Assembly: GCA_900316985.1 (NCBI GenBank)
Contig: ONFE01000014.1
Span: 1-64,000 of the forward strand
Source: an uncultured Prevotellaceae bacterium
GTDB lineage: Bacteria > Bacteroidota > Bacteroidia > Bacteroidales > Bacteroidaceae
Reading direction: 5' to 3'
DNA: 64,000 bases
Shown one piece after another: positions 8,063 through 18,500 of this stretch. Every line of letters starts with the position of its first letter. Positions within the stretch are counted from its first letter, which is position 1. The notes below the pieces were generated by a model, which was given only the letters and a program-made list of their open reading frames with translations, was not told the DNA's origin and made no database searches. A program made the translations under genes and the position numbers.

Positions 8063-10252
8063 ATGGCAAAAGGAAAGAACAAGGGAAAGCGCCTTAACAA
8101 AAGGCAATTGACGGAAATGTTGCAGACCTTTTTCTCGCAGCACCCCAATGAAACCTACAATTTGAAGCAGATTTTCAAGACGCTCAATATCGTGCAGCAC
8201 CCCGTAAAGATGCTCGTCGTGGATCTCCTGGAAGACATGACGTGGGACGACTACCTGCAGAAAGTCAATGAGAACCAATACCGTCTGAACACCCAGGGAC
8301 AGGTGATGGAGGGCACCTTCATCCGCAAGCCTAACGGCAAGAACTCCTTCATTCCCGACGGTTCCGATAAGCCCATCTTCGTGGCGGAGCGCAATTCGCT
8401 CTTTGCCCTCAATGGTGACAGGGTGCGGGTGACGATGATGGCACGCCGTGAGAATCATATCAAGGAGGCTATGGTCACCGATATCCTGAAAAGAGCCCAT
8501 GACCAGTTTGTGGGTGTCCTGAAAGTGGAGAAGAACTATGCCTTCCTGATTTCCGACTCCAAGATCTTCGTGCACGATATCTTTATCCCGAAGCGCAAGT
8601 TGAAGAACGGAAAGACGGGTGACAAGGCCGTGGTGAAAATCACCGAGTGGCCCTCCAAGGAATCGAAGAACATCGTAGGAGAAGTGGTGGACATCCTCGG
8701 AGAGACAGGTGAGAACAATGCCGAGATGCATGCCATCCTTGCCCAGTACGGGTTGCCTTACAAGTATCCGAAGCACGTGGAGGATGCCGCCAATAAGATA
8801 GATCCCGGCATCACGCCCGAGGAGATAGCCCGCCGTGAGGATTTCCGTGATGTGTGCACTTTCACCATCGACCCGAAAGATGCTAAGGACTTCGATGATG
8901 CACTTTCCATTCGTGAACTGCAGAAAGGACTTTGGGAAGTGGGCGTTCATATTGCCGATGTGAGCCACTATGTGAAGGAAGGCTCCGTTATCGACAAGGA
9001 AGCCGTGAAGCGTGCCACAAGTGTCTATCTCGTGGACCGCACCATCCCCATGCTCCCCGAACACCTCTGCAATTTCGTCTGCTCCCTGCGTCCTGATGAG
9101 GAGAAACTCTGCTATAGCGTCATCTTCAAACTCGACCACGAGGCCAACATCAAGGACTGGCATTTGGCACATACTGTCATTAAGAGTAACCGCCGCTTTG
9201 CCTATGAGGAAGTACAGGAGATTCTGGAAAAGAACGGAGTGAAAGACGGTACCGGAGAGCCTGCTCCCCATAAGAAGGAATATGTGGGCGAACTGGCACA
9301 GGAGATCGTCATCCTCGATGCACTGGCCAAACAGTTACGTAAAAAACGTTTCCAGAATGGTTCTGTGAAGTTCGACCGTGAGGAACTCCACTTTGATATC
9401 GATGAGACCGGCAAGCCCATACGCTGCTATTACAAGAAGTCGAAGGATGCCAACAAACTTATTGAGGAGTTCATGCTGCTGGCTAACCGGACGGTGGCAG
9501 AATGGGTAGGTAAGGTGAAGAAGGGACAGAAGGCAAAGACGCTGCCCTATCGTGTACACGACCAGCCCGATCCCACGAAACTGGAGACACTCCGGCAGTT
9601 TGCCGCCAAGTTCGGATACCGGGTGAAGACCGCCGGAACGAAGGGTGCCATCTCCAAGTCACTCAATAAGCTGATGGACGACTGCAACGGCCGCCGTGAG
9701 CAGAACGCCATTGAGATGGTGGCTCTGCGGGCAATGATGAAGGCCAAATACTCTACGCACAACATCGGCCACTACGGACTGGCTTTCGACTATTACACCC
9801 ACTTCACCTCACCCATCCGCCGTTATCCCGATACGATGGTGCACCGTTTGCTGACACGTTACCAGGAAGGAGGACGTTCCGCCAACCGCGACCACTATGA
9901 GGAACTCTGCGAGCATTCCAGCGATATGGAGCAGATAGCCCAGCAGGCAGAGCGCGAGAGCATCAAGTACAAGATGGTGGAATTCATGAGCGACAAGATA
10001 GGCGAGGAGTTTGACGCCCATATCTCGGGCATCACCAGTTACGGCATCTATGCCGAGATTGACGAGAACCACTGCGAAGGCATGATTTCCCTCCATGAAC
10101 TTGATGATGACTACTATGAGTTCGATGAGCGTAACTACTTGCTTGTAGGTCGCCGCCATCATCACAAATATCAGTTGGGAGATCCCATCCGCATCCGTGT
10201 GGCCCGTGCCAACATCGAGCGTCGGCAACTTGATTTCGTGATGACAGATTAA
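8063..10252 (+). CDS. rnr: Ribonuclease R
   Basis: A 729-residue RNase II-family 3'-5' exoribonuclease that degrades structured RNA and takes part in RNA quality control. A basic N-terminus and winged-helix region (about 1-80) is followed by cold-shock domains, then the RNB catalytic domain with the metal-binding DPKDAKDFDDA (residues 270-280) and HYVKEGSVIDKEA, and a C-terminal S1 domain (about 640-725). Length and domain order are typical of RNase R. It is followed after 14 nt by the patatin gene, so the two may be cotranscribed. Confidence 0.96.
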   Translation: MAKGKNKGKRLNKRQLTEMLQTFFSQHPNETYNLKQIFKTLNIVQHPVKMLVVDLLEDMTWDDYLQKVNENQYRLNTQGQVMEGTFIRKPNGKNSFIPDGSDKPIFVAERNSLFALNGDRVRVTMMARRENHIKEAMVTDILKRAHDQFVGVLKVEKNYAFLISDSKIFVHDIFIPKRKLKNGKTGDKAVVKITEWPSKESKNIVGEVVDILGETGENNAEMHAILAQYGLPYKYPKHVEDAANKIDPGITPEEIARREDFRDVCTFTIDPKDAKDFDDALSIRELQKGLWEVGVHIADVSHYVKEGSVIDKEAVKRATSVYLVDRTIPMLPEHLCNFVCSLRPDEEKLCYSVIFKLDHEANIKDWHLAHTVIKSNRRFAYEEVQEILEKNGVKDGTGEPAPHKKEYVGELAQEIVILDALAKQLRKKRFQNGSVKFDREELHFDIDETGKPIRCYYKKSKDANKLIEEFMLLANRTVAEWVGKVKKGQKAKTLPYRVHDQPDPTKLETLRQFAAKFGYRVKTAGTKGAISKSLNKLMDDCNGRREQNAIEMVALRAMMKAKYSTHNIGHYGLAFDYYTHFTSPIRRYPDTMVHRLLTRYQEGGRSANRDHYEELCEHSSDMEQIAQQAERESIKYKMVEFMSDKIGEEFDAHISGITSYGIYAEIDENHCEGMISLHELDDDYYEFDERNYLLVGRRHHHKYQLGDPIRIRVARANIERRQLDFVMTD

Positions 10253-10266
10253 AGCCTGAGATCATC

Positions 10267-11847
10267 GTGAACATCGCATTAACATTTTCCGGAGGAGGCT
10301 ACAGGGCTGCCGCCTTCCATCTGGGGACACTCTCGTTTCTCCATCATATCAAGACCTCTACGGGAACGTTGCTCAGTCACGTAGAGGTACTTTCCACTGT
10401 TTCGGGGGGAACCATCACCGGATTGCGCTATATGCAAGCTTTGGCGAATGGTGAGGACATTGATGAAATGACGCGGAGCATCTATGCCTTCTTCTTCGAT
10501 GTGGATATGATGACAATGGCGCTGCAGCAACTCGATGACGACTATCCCCACGAAGGTGCATCTGCCATTCGCACCATGGCCCATATCTATGACGAAAAAC
10601 TGTTCCATCATGCTACTTTCGCCGATTTCATCGGTAGGATGAGTAGTCTTCCCGTGAAGCATTTCTCCGCCAATGCCACTGATTTCTCCAATAGTCTTCC
10701 TTTTCGCTTTCAGGCTACTGAGACGATAGGTGATAGTACGGGCTTTTTCGGCAATAGTAAGCATGTGCTGCCAGACAAAGCCGCTGCAAAGGTGACATTG
10801 GGGGAGGCCATGGCCTGTTCGTCATGCTTCCCCGGAGGTTTCGAACCTATGGTGTTCCCGGATGATTTCGCCCTCGCTTCAACGGAAGAAGGTAAGGAAT
10901 TGAGGAACAAGTATGGCAGTTTCGGCATCATGGACGGAGGCTGTGTGGATAATCAGGGCATCGAACCCATCCTTCTTGCCGAAGAACGGATACAGAAGAA
11001 GCGCAATACCCGCGGCAAAGCCATTGACCTTGTCATGGTGTCGGATGTTTCGAGCCCCTATATGAATGCCTACGAACCCTATAAAGGTTCGCTTCCCTCT
11101 TTTGTACGTAAACTGACTTTGAAGCGTATCGGCAACTGGATGCTGGGGGCTACGGCACTTCTCGCAGCCCTCCTCATCGGCAGTCTTTTCCTGCACAATC
11201 ACCTGCTCGTTTGTGTGCTGTCGGTCCTTTTCTCCATCATTGCCCTGCTCACCATTTTCTATTGGTACGGTAAGACACAACTGGCAAGGTTCCTCAGCAG
11301 CACCTTCCTCTGTCATGCCGTCAGCGACTTGATGAACCTCTCCTTGGGCAATATCGTCACGATGGTGGCCAATCGTGCCAGTTCACTCGGAATGCTTGTC
11401 TCCAAGGTCTTCATGAAACATATCCGGCGGAAAGAGTACAGCAGTCTCTATGATGACGGATGGGCCACACGTACCATCACCAATGCCATCTACGCCTTGC
11501 GTCCCGATGAACTCTGGGCGCAGCGTCAGGGTAATCAGTCGCTGCCTGATTATCTGCAGCCCTCCGAGGCCATGCAAAAGGTCAGCGTTCAGGCTGCCGC
11601 CATGGGCACCACCCTTTGGTTTACAAATGAGGAAAAAGCTGACGGGATGCCAAAGGCCATCATTGCCTGTGGACAGTTTACCACCTGTTACAATCTGCTT
11701 TGCTATATCTATGATCAGAAGAAAGACGGTACTGTACCTGCCCGTTTGGCAACGCTGATAGCATGCGAGGAGCAGTTGCTGCAAGCTTGGGAGCAGTTCC
11801 GCGAGAATCCCTATTGGCTGGTGTCAAGTCTAAAGTTTAAGGATTAA
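10267..11847 (+). CDS. Patatin-like phospholipase with two membrane helices
   Basis: A 526-residue patatin-family protein starting at GTG. The oxyanion-hole motif is SGGGYR (8-13), the nucleophile region is STVSGG (Ser46), and the partner aspartate is in MDGG (Asp223), together the Ser-Asp dyad of patatin lipases. Unusually, two hydrophobic helices (about 291-309 and 312-334) follow the catalytic part, suggesting an inner-membrane-anchored lipid acyl hydrolase with a further 190-residue cytosolic tail. It sits 14 nt after rnr and converges on the PLP operon. Confidence 0.85.
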   Translation: MNIALTFSGGGYRAAAFHLGTLSFLHHIKTSTGTLLSHVEVLSTVSGGTITGLRYMQALANGEDIDEMTRSIYAFFFDVDMMTMALQQLDDDYPHEGASAIRTMAHIYDEKLFHHATFADFIGRMSSLPVKHFSANATDFSNSLPFRFQATETIGDSTGFFGNSKHVLPDKAAAKVTLGEAMACSSCFPGGFEPMVFPDDFALASTEEGKELRNKYGSFGIMDGGCVDNQGIEPILLAEERIQKKRNTRGKAIDLVMVSDVSSPYMNAYEPYKGSLPSFVRKLTLKRIGNWMLGATALLAALLIGSLFLHNHLLVCVLSVLFSIIALLTIFYWYGKTQLARFLSSTFLCHAVSDLMNLSLGNIVTMVANRASSLGMLVSKVFMKHIRRKEYSSLYDDGWATRTITNAIYALRPDELWAQRQGNQSLPDYLQPSEAMQKVSVQAAAMGTTLWFTNEEKADGMPKAIIACGQFTTCYNLLCYIYDQKKDGTVPARLATLIACEEQLLQAWEQFRENPYWLVSSLKFKD

Positions 11848-11858
11848 AGATATCGTTA

Positions 11859-13037
11859 TCATTTGAGCGCTTCAGCAAGTTGTTGAAGCGCTTGCTCCAG
11901 TATACTTCTGGGAGTAGCGATATTGAGTCGCATGAATCCTTCACCGCCAGGTCCGAACATGGCCCCATCGTTGAGAGCCAGATGCGCGCGGTTTACAAAG
12001 AGATGATTGAGTTGTCGGTGATTGAGGTTGAGTTGCCGGCAATCGAGCCAAACCAGGAAAGAAGCTTGCGGGCGCAACGGACGGATGAGTGGCAGGTGTT
12101 CGCGGCAGTAAGTTTCCACAAACAATACGTTTTCTTCCACATAGCGGAGCATTTCCCGTCGCCATGGTTCCCCGTGGCGGAAAGCTGCTATAGTGGCGAT
12201 GGGTGCAAAGATTGTCGGTTCATTCAGTTCGTTGGCAGTAAGCCAGTTGAAGTATCTCTTGCGGATGTTGGGATTGATGACGATGGCCCAACTGCTCACG
12301 ATTCCGGCAATGTTGAACGTCTTGGAAGGAGCACCGAAGGTGATGCTGATTTCTGCGGCCTTATCAGAGACGGAGGCAAAGGGAATGTGCTGATGACCGA
12401 AAATAGCCATGTCACAATGAATCTCATCGCTGATGACCAACACCTGATGGCGGTGGCAGATATCGGCGAGTTGTATGAGTGTATCTTTACTCCACACGAT
12501 ACCCGCTGGATTGTGGGGATTGCTGAGAATCAGCATACGGCATTTGGAGTCCTGTTTCAGGATGTTTTCCAATCCCTCGAAATCCATGTCATAGTAGCCG
12601 TCGGGACGCAGGATGAGGGGATTGAAGACCACTTCGCGACCATTACCTTCGGGAGTCAGGCGGAAGGGATGATAGACAGGAGTCTGTATGATGACCTTCT
12701 CGTCGGGTTTCAGAAATACATTCACAGCCATTCCGATACCTTTCACGATGCCTGGAATATACGTTATCCATTCGCGTTCCACCTGCCATTGGTGATGATC
12801 CTTTATCCACTGGATGACGGTAGGCCAGTAATCGGCTGGTTCCACCGTATAGCCGAAGAGTGAATGCTCCAGTCTTTGACGCAAGGCGTCAGTAATGAAA
12901 TGTGGCGTCTCCCAATCCATATCGGCCACCCACAGGGGTAAGAGGTCTTTGCGTCCATAGCGCTCCTCCAGCACCTCGTGCTTCAGGTCACCGCTTCCCG
13001 AGCGGTCTATGACCTTGTCAAAATCGTATTGCTTCAT
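11859..13037 (-). CDS. patB: MalY/PatB-type cystathionine beta-lyase (PLP aminotransferase fold)
   Basis: A 392-residue fold-type I PLP enzyme of the MalY/PatB group, which cleaves C-S bonds in cystathionine or cysteine to give homocysteine or pyruvate/sulfide. Motifs: early LPLWVADMDW, NPHNPAG (173-179), SDEIH (Asp204) and the PLP lysine in GAPSKTFN (Lys239). It overlaps the upstream trans-sulfuration gene by 4 bp (ATGA), so the two are translationally coupled. Together they could run cystathionine or homocysteine formation and breakdown. Confidence 0.9.
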   Translation of the reverse strand: MKQYDFDKVIDRSGSGDLKHEVLEERYGRKDLLPLWVADMDWETPHFITDALRQRLEHSLFGYTVEPADYWPTVIQWIKDHHQWQVEREWITYIPGIVKGIGMAVNVFLKPDEKVIIQTPVYHPFRLTPEGNGREVVFNPLILRPDGYYDMDFEGLENILKQDSKCRMLILSNPHNPAGIVWSKDTLIQLADICHRHQVLVISDEIHCDMAIFGHQHIPFASVSDKAAEISITFGAPSKTFNIAGIVSSWAIVINPNIRKRYFNWLTANELNEPTIFAPIATIAAFRHGEPWRREMLRYVEENVLFVETYCREHLPLIRPLRPQASFLVWLDCRQLNLNHRQLNHLFVNRAHLALNDGAMFGPGGEGFMRLNIATPRSILEQALQQLAEALK

Positions 13038-14206
13038 GGTAGTGCCTGCTTGATGTCTTCAAAGATATCATCCACGTCTTCAAGTCCCACGGAGATGCGG
13101 ATAGTCGTTTCGCGAACATCCATCTGCTGGCGGGTGTTCTCGTCAAAATTACCGAAGATGGTGCTGGCAGGATGGATGGCCAGTGTGCGGTTATCAAAGA
13201 GATTCGTTGCCCGTTTCACCAGTTGCAGGTTATTGATGAAACGGAAGCATTTCTCTCGGCTTTCGAGATCAATGGTGAGCAAGGCTCCTGCCGTAGGACC
13301 AAACTGTTTCTGTGCTCTTTCGTGATAGAGATTGTCTTTGAGTCCCACGTAGTTCACCTTCCGGATTCCAGGCAGTGTGCACAACCTTTGTGCCAGTGTG
13401 AGGGCATTGGCTGACTGCAGGGCATAGCGTGCGTGGAGCGTCTCCAGTCCTAAAGTCTGCATATAGGCAGCCTGCGGTGTCATATAGGCACCGAGATTGA
13501 AGAGCATTTCCGAGGCGATGCGTTCGTGGAAAACCTCCGGTGCATTGTAGTCGATGACAAGACCGCCGAGTGATGTGGCACCTCCAGATACGTATTTCGT
13601 ACTCGATACCACCTCAATGTCAACGCCCAATGTTTTCAGGTGGTGTTCCGTGAAGGGAATCACCGTGGAGTCGGCCACAAGGGGAATGCCGTGTTTGTGA
13701 GCAATTCTTGAGAGGTCTTCCAGTGAAGCCACTTCCAGTTGGGGGTTGGTGATGACCTCCAGATATATGGCACAGGTGGTTTGGTCGATGGCAGCCTCTA
13801 CCGATGAGAGATCGGTGAGATCCACCAGTCGCGTCTCCACACCGAAACGGTGCAGTGTCTGCGTGAGCAGGGCAAAAGTATTTCCAAAGAGATGACGTGA
13901 GGTGACGATGCTTCTGCCTTGTCCGCTCAGTGCCAGCAATGCATTGCTGATGGCGGCCATACCAGAGTTGAAAGCCGTTACATAACGAGCTTCCGTCAGT
14001 GCCCTTACCTTGTTTTCCAGATGCGTCACGGTGGGGTTCATCGTACGTGAGTAGTCAGGGGCAAGGATTTTTCCCCTGAAAGTATCACTCATGGTCTGTG
14101 CGTCTTCGAACTCATAAGCCACATTATTATATATGGGCATACTCAGCGCCCCGTATGCATCGGGGCGGTCGTAGCGGGTATGGATGGCCCTAGTCTGTTT
14201 TTTCAT
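13034..14206 (-). CDS. Trans-sulfuration PLP enzyme (cystathionine gamma-synthase / O-acetylhomoserine sulfhydrylase / Met gamma-lyase family)
   Basis: A 390-residue Cys/Met-metabolism PLP enzyme. Motifs include YSRTMNPTV, the SGMAAI substrate loop, VADST (Asp179) and the PLP lysine in SSTKYVSGG (Lys204). Members make cystathionine or homocysteine from activated homoserine, or degrade methionine; which one cannot be told by eye. It is the first gene of a two-gene operon with the PatB-type lyase. A short 5' leader (about 25 nt) leaves no room for a SAM riboswitch. Confidence 0.88.
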   Translation of the reverse strand: MKKQTRAIHTRYDRPDAYGALSMPIYNNVAYEFEDAQTMSDTFRGKILAPDYSRTMNPTVTHLENKVRALTEARYVTAFNSGMAAISNALLALSGQGRSIVTSRHLFGNTFALLTQTLHRFGVETRLVDLTDLSSVEAAIDQTTCAIYLEVITNPQLEVASLEDLSRIAHKHGIPLVADSTVIPFTEHHLKTLGVDIEVVSSTKYVSGGATSLGGLVIDYNAPEVFHERIASEMLFNLGAYMTPQAAYMQTLGLETLHARYALQSANALTLAQRLCTLPGIRKVNYVGLKDNLYHERAQKQFGPTAGALLTIDLESREKCFRFINNLQLVKRATNLFDNRTLAIHPASTIFGNFDENTRQQMDVRETTIRISVGLEDVDDIFEDIKQALP

Positions 14207-14237
14207 CTCTTTCTCAATTATTATGATGTAATGGCTG

Positions 14238-14245
14238 CAAAAGTA
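14238..14245 (-). promoter_or_regulatory. -7 promoter element of the trans-sulfuration operon
   Basis: TACTTTTG on the minus strand, about 31 nt before ATG 14206. Confidence 0.55.
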
Positions 14246-14316
14246 GCTATTATGTTTTTCTTTTTTCCAGTTTTAAGGCGTGAAAAATGCGGCCATTGAA
14301 AAAAAATACCATATTT

Positions 14317-14399
14317 GTGGTACGCCTCCTCACCATTATAGGTGATGGAAAATACCATAGCGGGCGTATTTCCCGGTTGTGGGAATCGGCGTACCTTTG
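14317..14399 (+). promoter_or_regulatory. Regulated promoter of the exported-methyltransferase-like operon
   Basis: TACCTTTG at 14392-14399 lacks a -33 TTTG; instead TGGGAATCGGCG abuts it. Upstream lies GTGGTACGCC (14317), and AAAATACCAT occurs twice (about 14305 and 14350). Nearly the same arrangement precedes the ATP-grasp operon at 26893-26952, which suggests a shared activator or repressor. Confidence 0.55.
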
Positions 14400-14452
14400 C
14401 ACCAGAGAAATTAATGGATTCAAATGTTGAATATTTTAAACTTAAAAGAGCA

Positions 14453-14656
14453 ATGAGAACAATGAACTGTTGTATGCGTAGCCATTCCATGGCAGCATGT
14501 ATGGTACGAATGTGTTGCTGCCCAAGCAGCGAAATGAATATAATGAAAATAATGACGACAGAGAATAGACAACGTATTATAAATAATAAAATAAGGTATA
14601 GAAGATATGAAAAAGATACAGTATATCATCGTAGCGCTTTTCTTGCTGCAAATTAA
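14453..14656 (+). CDS. Putative Cys/Met-rich leader ORF (attenuator peptide)
   Basis: An ORF of up to 67 codons in the transcript leader, with a possible later start at 14462. Its first third is extraordinarily rich in Cys and Met (MNCCMRSHSMAACMVRMCCC), with three consecutive Cys codons at 14513-14521 lying against and inside a small GCTGC/GCAGC hairpin (14517-14530). It runs on in its frame and overlaps the start of the next gene by 50 nt. The composition is what would be expected of a peptide whose translation senses cysteine supply and controls the downstream operon, as known for Cys-rich leaders in actinobacteria. Function here is inferred; it could also be chance. Confidence 0.4.
   Translation: MRTMNCCMRSHSMAACMVRMCCCPSSEMNIMKIMTTENRQRIINNKIRYRRYEKDTVYHRSAFLAAN
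14517..14530 (+). promoter_or_regulatory. Small hairpin overlapping the Cys codons of the leader
   Basis: GCTGC-CCAA-GCAGC, with the 5' arm formed by the second and third Cys codons of the leader ORF. A ribosome waiting on those codons would prevent pairing. Confidence 0.35.
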
Positions 14657-15485
14657 CAGTGCCGAGGCACAGACACAAACCGTTAATATCAAGGCTCCAG
14701 GTTTTGTACGCCCATTGGTGGAGCGCTGGATTGCCGAATACCAGAAGATCAACAGTGATCTCAGTTTTCAATTGGGGCAAAAAAAGGATAACGCCATTAC
14801 CTTCGTATTAGAAGAAAAAGGAGAGAAAAAAGAAGAGACAGTTTTCTTTGGCCGTTACGCCATTGTACCGTTTACGGGCAAAGACTCCGAGGCTGCCGCA
14901 TTGATAGCCAAGAAAAAACTGAACGACAAACGTATTAAGAACCTGCTTTTCGAGAAAGACGATCTGAGCGAAGAGAAATCAGATAAGTTGGAGGATAAAC
15001 TTCACATCTACACGGGTGCTCAGAGTTTTTCAGTAGCACTCCCGTATGCTGCTGCCTACGGACTCACAGCTGCCGATTATCGCGGCAAGCGCATTCAGGG
15101 TGACGACCGTTTCCTGAATAAGGCCGTAGGAGAAGACGCTTGGGGATTAGGTATCAGTGCGCTGGGAAATCTCTACGACCTGCAGAGCCGACACCTGAAA
15201 GACCAGTTGCAGGTGGCTTCGCTCGATGACAGCAAGAAAATAGACCTGACAGCCTCACTTGATGAAGTGCTTGAGGCCTTGGAGACCTATACCGTAGAAG
15301 GAATTGATGTGGAAAAGATAGGATTTGCTTTCGATGTGAACAACCTGCAGTTGAACCGTTTTGTCAACTGGGTGCTCACCGATGGCCAGCAGTATTTACA
15401 CGAATACGGTCTGCTTACGCTTTCACAGAAGGATCTTATCTCCCAGCAGCGCAGTCTGCATCATCAGGATATAGCCAGACGATAG
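14607..15485 (+). CDS. Periplasmic substrate-binding-like protein (PstS/PBP-like fold)
   Basis: A 292-residue exported protein: the signal peptide ends AEA/Q and lacks a lipobox, so the product should be soluble in the periplasm. The body resembles PstS/ModA-like binding proteins (VRPLVERWIAEYQKINSD, FGRYAIVPFTGKDSEAA, a GEDAWGLGISAL-type region), but no ABC permease or ATPase is nearby. It might bind an anion or act as a periplasmic scavenger or regulator for the SusCD system that follows. It is the first full gene behind the Cys-rich leader; a hairpin separates it from susC. Confidence 0.6.
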   Translation: MKKIQYIIVALFLLQINSAEAQTQTVNIKAPGFVRPLVERWIAEYQKINSDLSFQLGQKKDNAITFVLEEKGEKKEETVFFGRYAIVPFTGKDSEAAALIAKKKLNDKRIKNLLFEKDDLSEEKSDKLEDKLHIYTGAQSFSVALPYAAAYGLTAADYRGKRIQGDDRFLNKAVGEDAWGLGISALGNLYDLQSRHLKDQLQVASLDDSKKIDLTASLDEVLEALETYTVEGIDVEKIGFAFDVNNLQLNRFVNWVLTDGQQYLHEYGLLTLSQKDLISQQRSLHHQDIARR

Positions 15486-15531
15486 GCTACCAGCGTCAAG
15501 AAATAAAACGTTGCTTGTTTTAATCGTGGTC

Positions 15532-15567
15532 ATCCCCTGGGACTTCCGTAAAAGGAAGTCTGGGGAT
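15532..15567 (+). promoter_or_regulatory. Strong intergenic hairpin before susC
   Basis: ATCCCC-TGG-GACTTCC pairs with GGAAGTC-T-GGGGAT around a short loop. It lies between the binding-protein gene and susC and may stabilise one part of the mRNA or set different expression levels. No T-run follows, so it is not a typical terminator. Confidence 0.6.
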
Positions 15568-15586
15568 GATAGCCACAAATGTGTGT

Positions 15587-18500
15587 ATGAAAATGAAAAA
15601 GATTGTTATTTTTTTATTAGGTGTGCTGCTGTCGCTCGCTGCTGAAGCGCAGACCACCATCACGGGCCGTATCACGGATGCCCGTACAGGAGAGTCGCTC
15701 ATCGGTGCTTCGTTGGTTCCGAAGAATAGTGGGGAACTGGGTGCCGTTACAGATATTGAAGGAAACTTCACACTCCAGACGAATGTAAAACTGCCACTCA
15801 CACTCAGTGTGCAATATGTGGGTTACCGGACATTGGACGTGGACGTCTATGATGCCGAAGAACCACTTGAAATACAACTTGTGCCAGGCGGCAACCGCCT
15901 CAGTGAGGTAGTCGTTGTGGGTTATGGCGTGCAGAAGCGTCAGGAACTCACCTCCAGTATCTCCACGGTGGGTGAAGAACTGCTCAACCAGAACATCTCT
16001 TCCGTGGAGAGCGTGCTGCAAGGCTCCGTGGCTGGTATTAACGTGACCACGAGTAGCGGACAGCCTGGTGCTACCAGCACCATCCGCATCCGTGGAGGCA
16101 ACTCCATCACGGGTGGCAACGAACCCCTTTACGTTATCGATGGCTTCATTGTCTATAACGACCCCGCCACTTCCCGCACCAATGCAAGGGGATCCGATGC
16201 TACGCTCGATCCCATGTCGTTCCTGAATCCTTCCGACATCGAGAGCATCGAAGTCCTGAAGGATGTGTCGGCCACGGCTATCTATGGTACACGTGGTGCC
16301 AACGGTGTAATCATGATAACCACCAAGAAAGGAAAGCATGGTCGCGACAACGTGAACTACTCGGGTACCTTCTCATGGAGCAAGGCAGCCCGGAAACTTG
16401 ACTACCTCAATGCTCAGCAGTGGACAGAACTCTACAATGAGATTCGTCTTGATGAGGGCAGTGGTGAGCCGCTGGCGATTCCTACAGAGTCGTACGACTG
16501 GCAGGAAGCCGCCCTTCGTACCGGTTTCTCCCAGGAGCATCAGGTGAGCCTCATCGGCGGCGACGAGAAGAGTCGTTACAACATCAGTTTCGGTTACAAG
16601 GATGTGCAGGGTATCATTCTTGGCACAGACCAGACTCGCTATGCCGGACGTGTGAACTACGATCGCACGGTGAACAACAAGTTCTCCTTCGGCGTTACGG
16701 CTAATGGAGCCTACAATAAGGTAAACGGCCTGCGCAATGAGAATGGCAACAACGCCCCTAACTCGTGGGTGGCTGCCATTACCCATACGCCCTATACGAG
16801 CATCTGGAATGCCGACGGTTCCTTCAATTATTTGCCGACACCCAGCAGTGATGCCGTCTATGACGGACAGGTGGGCAACCCTATCTCCGACTTGGAAAAC
16901 ATCAAAAGCACCACGGAGAACACCCGCTTCATCGGTACCGGATGGGCTGAATATGAGGTCTTACCTCATCTGAAGGCGAAGGTGAACCTCGGTGCCGACA
17001 TCACCAATACCCGCCAAAGCAACTACTCTCCATCCTATACCTCTACCGGATTGGCCAACAAAGGCGTGGCTTCGGTTGGACAGACTAAGACCAATGTTTG
17101 GCAGACCGAATATACGTTGAGTTACCAGAATGTATTTGCCCGCGTCCATAGTCTTTCCCTGTTGGCAGGTTATACCGCCCAGCGCACCGACCTCTCTACC
17201 TTTGCTACTAGCAACTATGGCTATAGCAACGATGCCACGGGTTATGACGCTTTGGGAGCAGCCGCCACCACGCAGCCATCCTACAGTTACGCCTCTGTGA
17301 ACACCCTGCAGTCGTGGCTCGGACGTGTGAACTATTCCTACGACAAGCGTTACAATGCAACGCTTACCTTGCGTGCCGACGGCAGCAGCCGTTTTGCCAA
17401 GGGTCACAAGTGGGGTTGGTTCCCCTCCATCGGTGCCTCATGGAATCTCGATCAGGAGAAGTTCCTGCACTTCGGAAAACAAGTAGACTTCATCCAATTG
17501 AGAGCCAGTGCAGGTGTGGTAGGTAATCAGGAAATCGGTGACTATCAGTTCGTGGCCAATATGTCTCCTGCCACGTATGTCCTCAACGGACAGCGTGTGA
17601 CCGCCTACCTCCAGTCGAACATGGCCAGTCCCGACCTAAAGTGGGAATCGACTGCCAGTTATAACGTGGGTGTGAGTTCCGGATTTTTCAACAGCCGGCT
17701 CACGGTAACCCTCGATGCCTACTACAAGAAAACCAGTGACTTGCTGTTGAATGTGCCCACGGAAGGCACCACGGGCTTTTCCAGCGTGCTGCGCAACATC
17801 GGTAGTGTGACCAACAAGGGTGTGGAACTCGAAGTGGGCGGTGTGCTCCTCGATGATAAGAACTGGCACTGGACAGCCAACGCCAATATTGCCCACAATA
17901 AGAACGAGGTGACTTCATTGGGCGATGCCTCACAGATCATCCCCGACTTCAACGGTATCGGTACCATGCAGTATCTGAACCCCCTCATCGTGAAGGTGGG
18001 CGAACCGTTAGGAACTTTCTTTGGCTACCGTTTCTTGGGCATTGTGCAGAACGGTGACGACATCACCAAACTGCCTGCACAGACCATCTCTGCGCTGGAG
18101 CCCGGTAACCCGCGTTATGCCGATGTGAATGGTGACAATGTGGTGAACGAGGAAGACCGCGTTACGCTGGGCAACGCACAGCCAAAGTTTACCTACGGTT
18201 TCAACACCACCCTGAAATACAAGCAGTGGGATCTCTTCGTAAATCTGGCAGGTTCTTACGGCAACAAACTGTTCAATGTGCTGAAAGCCCGTTTCTCTAA
18301 GGGAAACATCTCCTACAATGCATTGGCAGAAGTCGCCGACCGTTGGACGGCTACCAACCCCTCCAATACCATACAGAAGGCCAGCAACTCCACCAGTATT
18401 GTCACCGACGATCGCTATGTGGAAGATGCCAGTTACCTGCGTGTGAAGAACATTCAGCTGGGCTACACCCTGCCCCTGAAGCGCCTCTCACGCGATGCCA

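Noticed and set aside
14207..14340. SAM riboswitch before the trans-sulfuration operon
   Set aside because: The minus-strand promoter at 14238-14245 leaves a leader of only about 25 nt, too short for any known SAM riboswitch.
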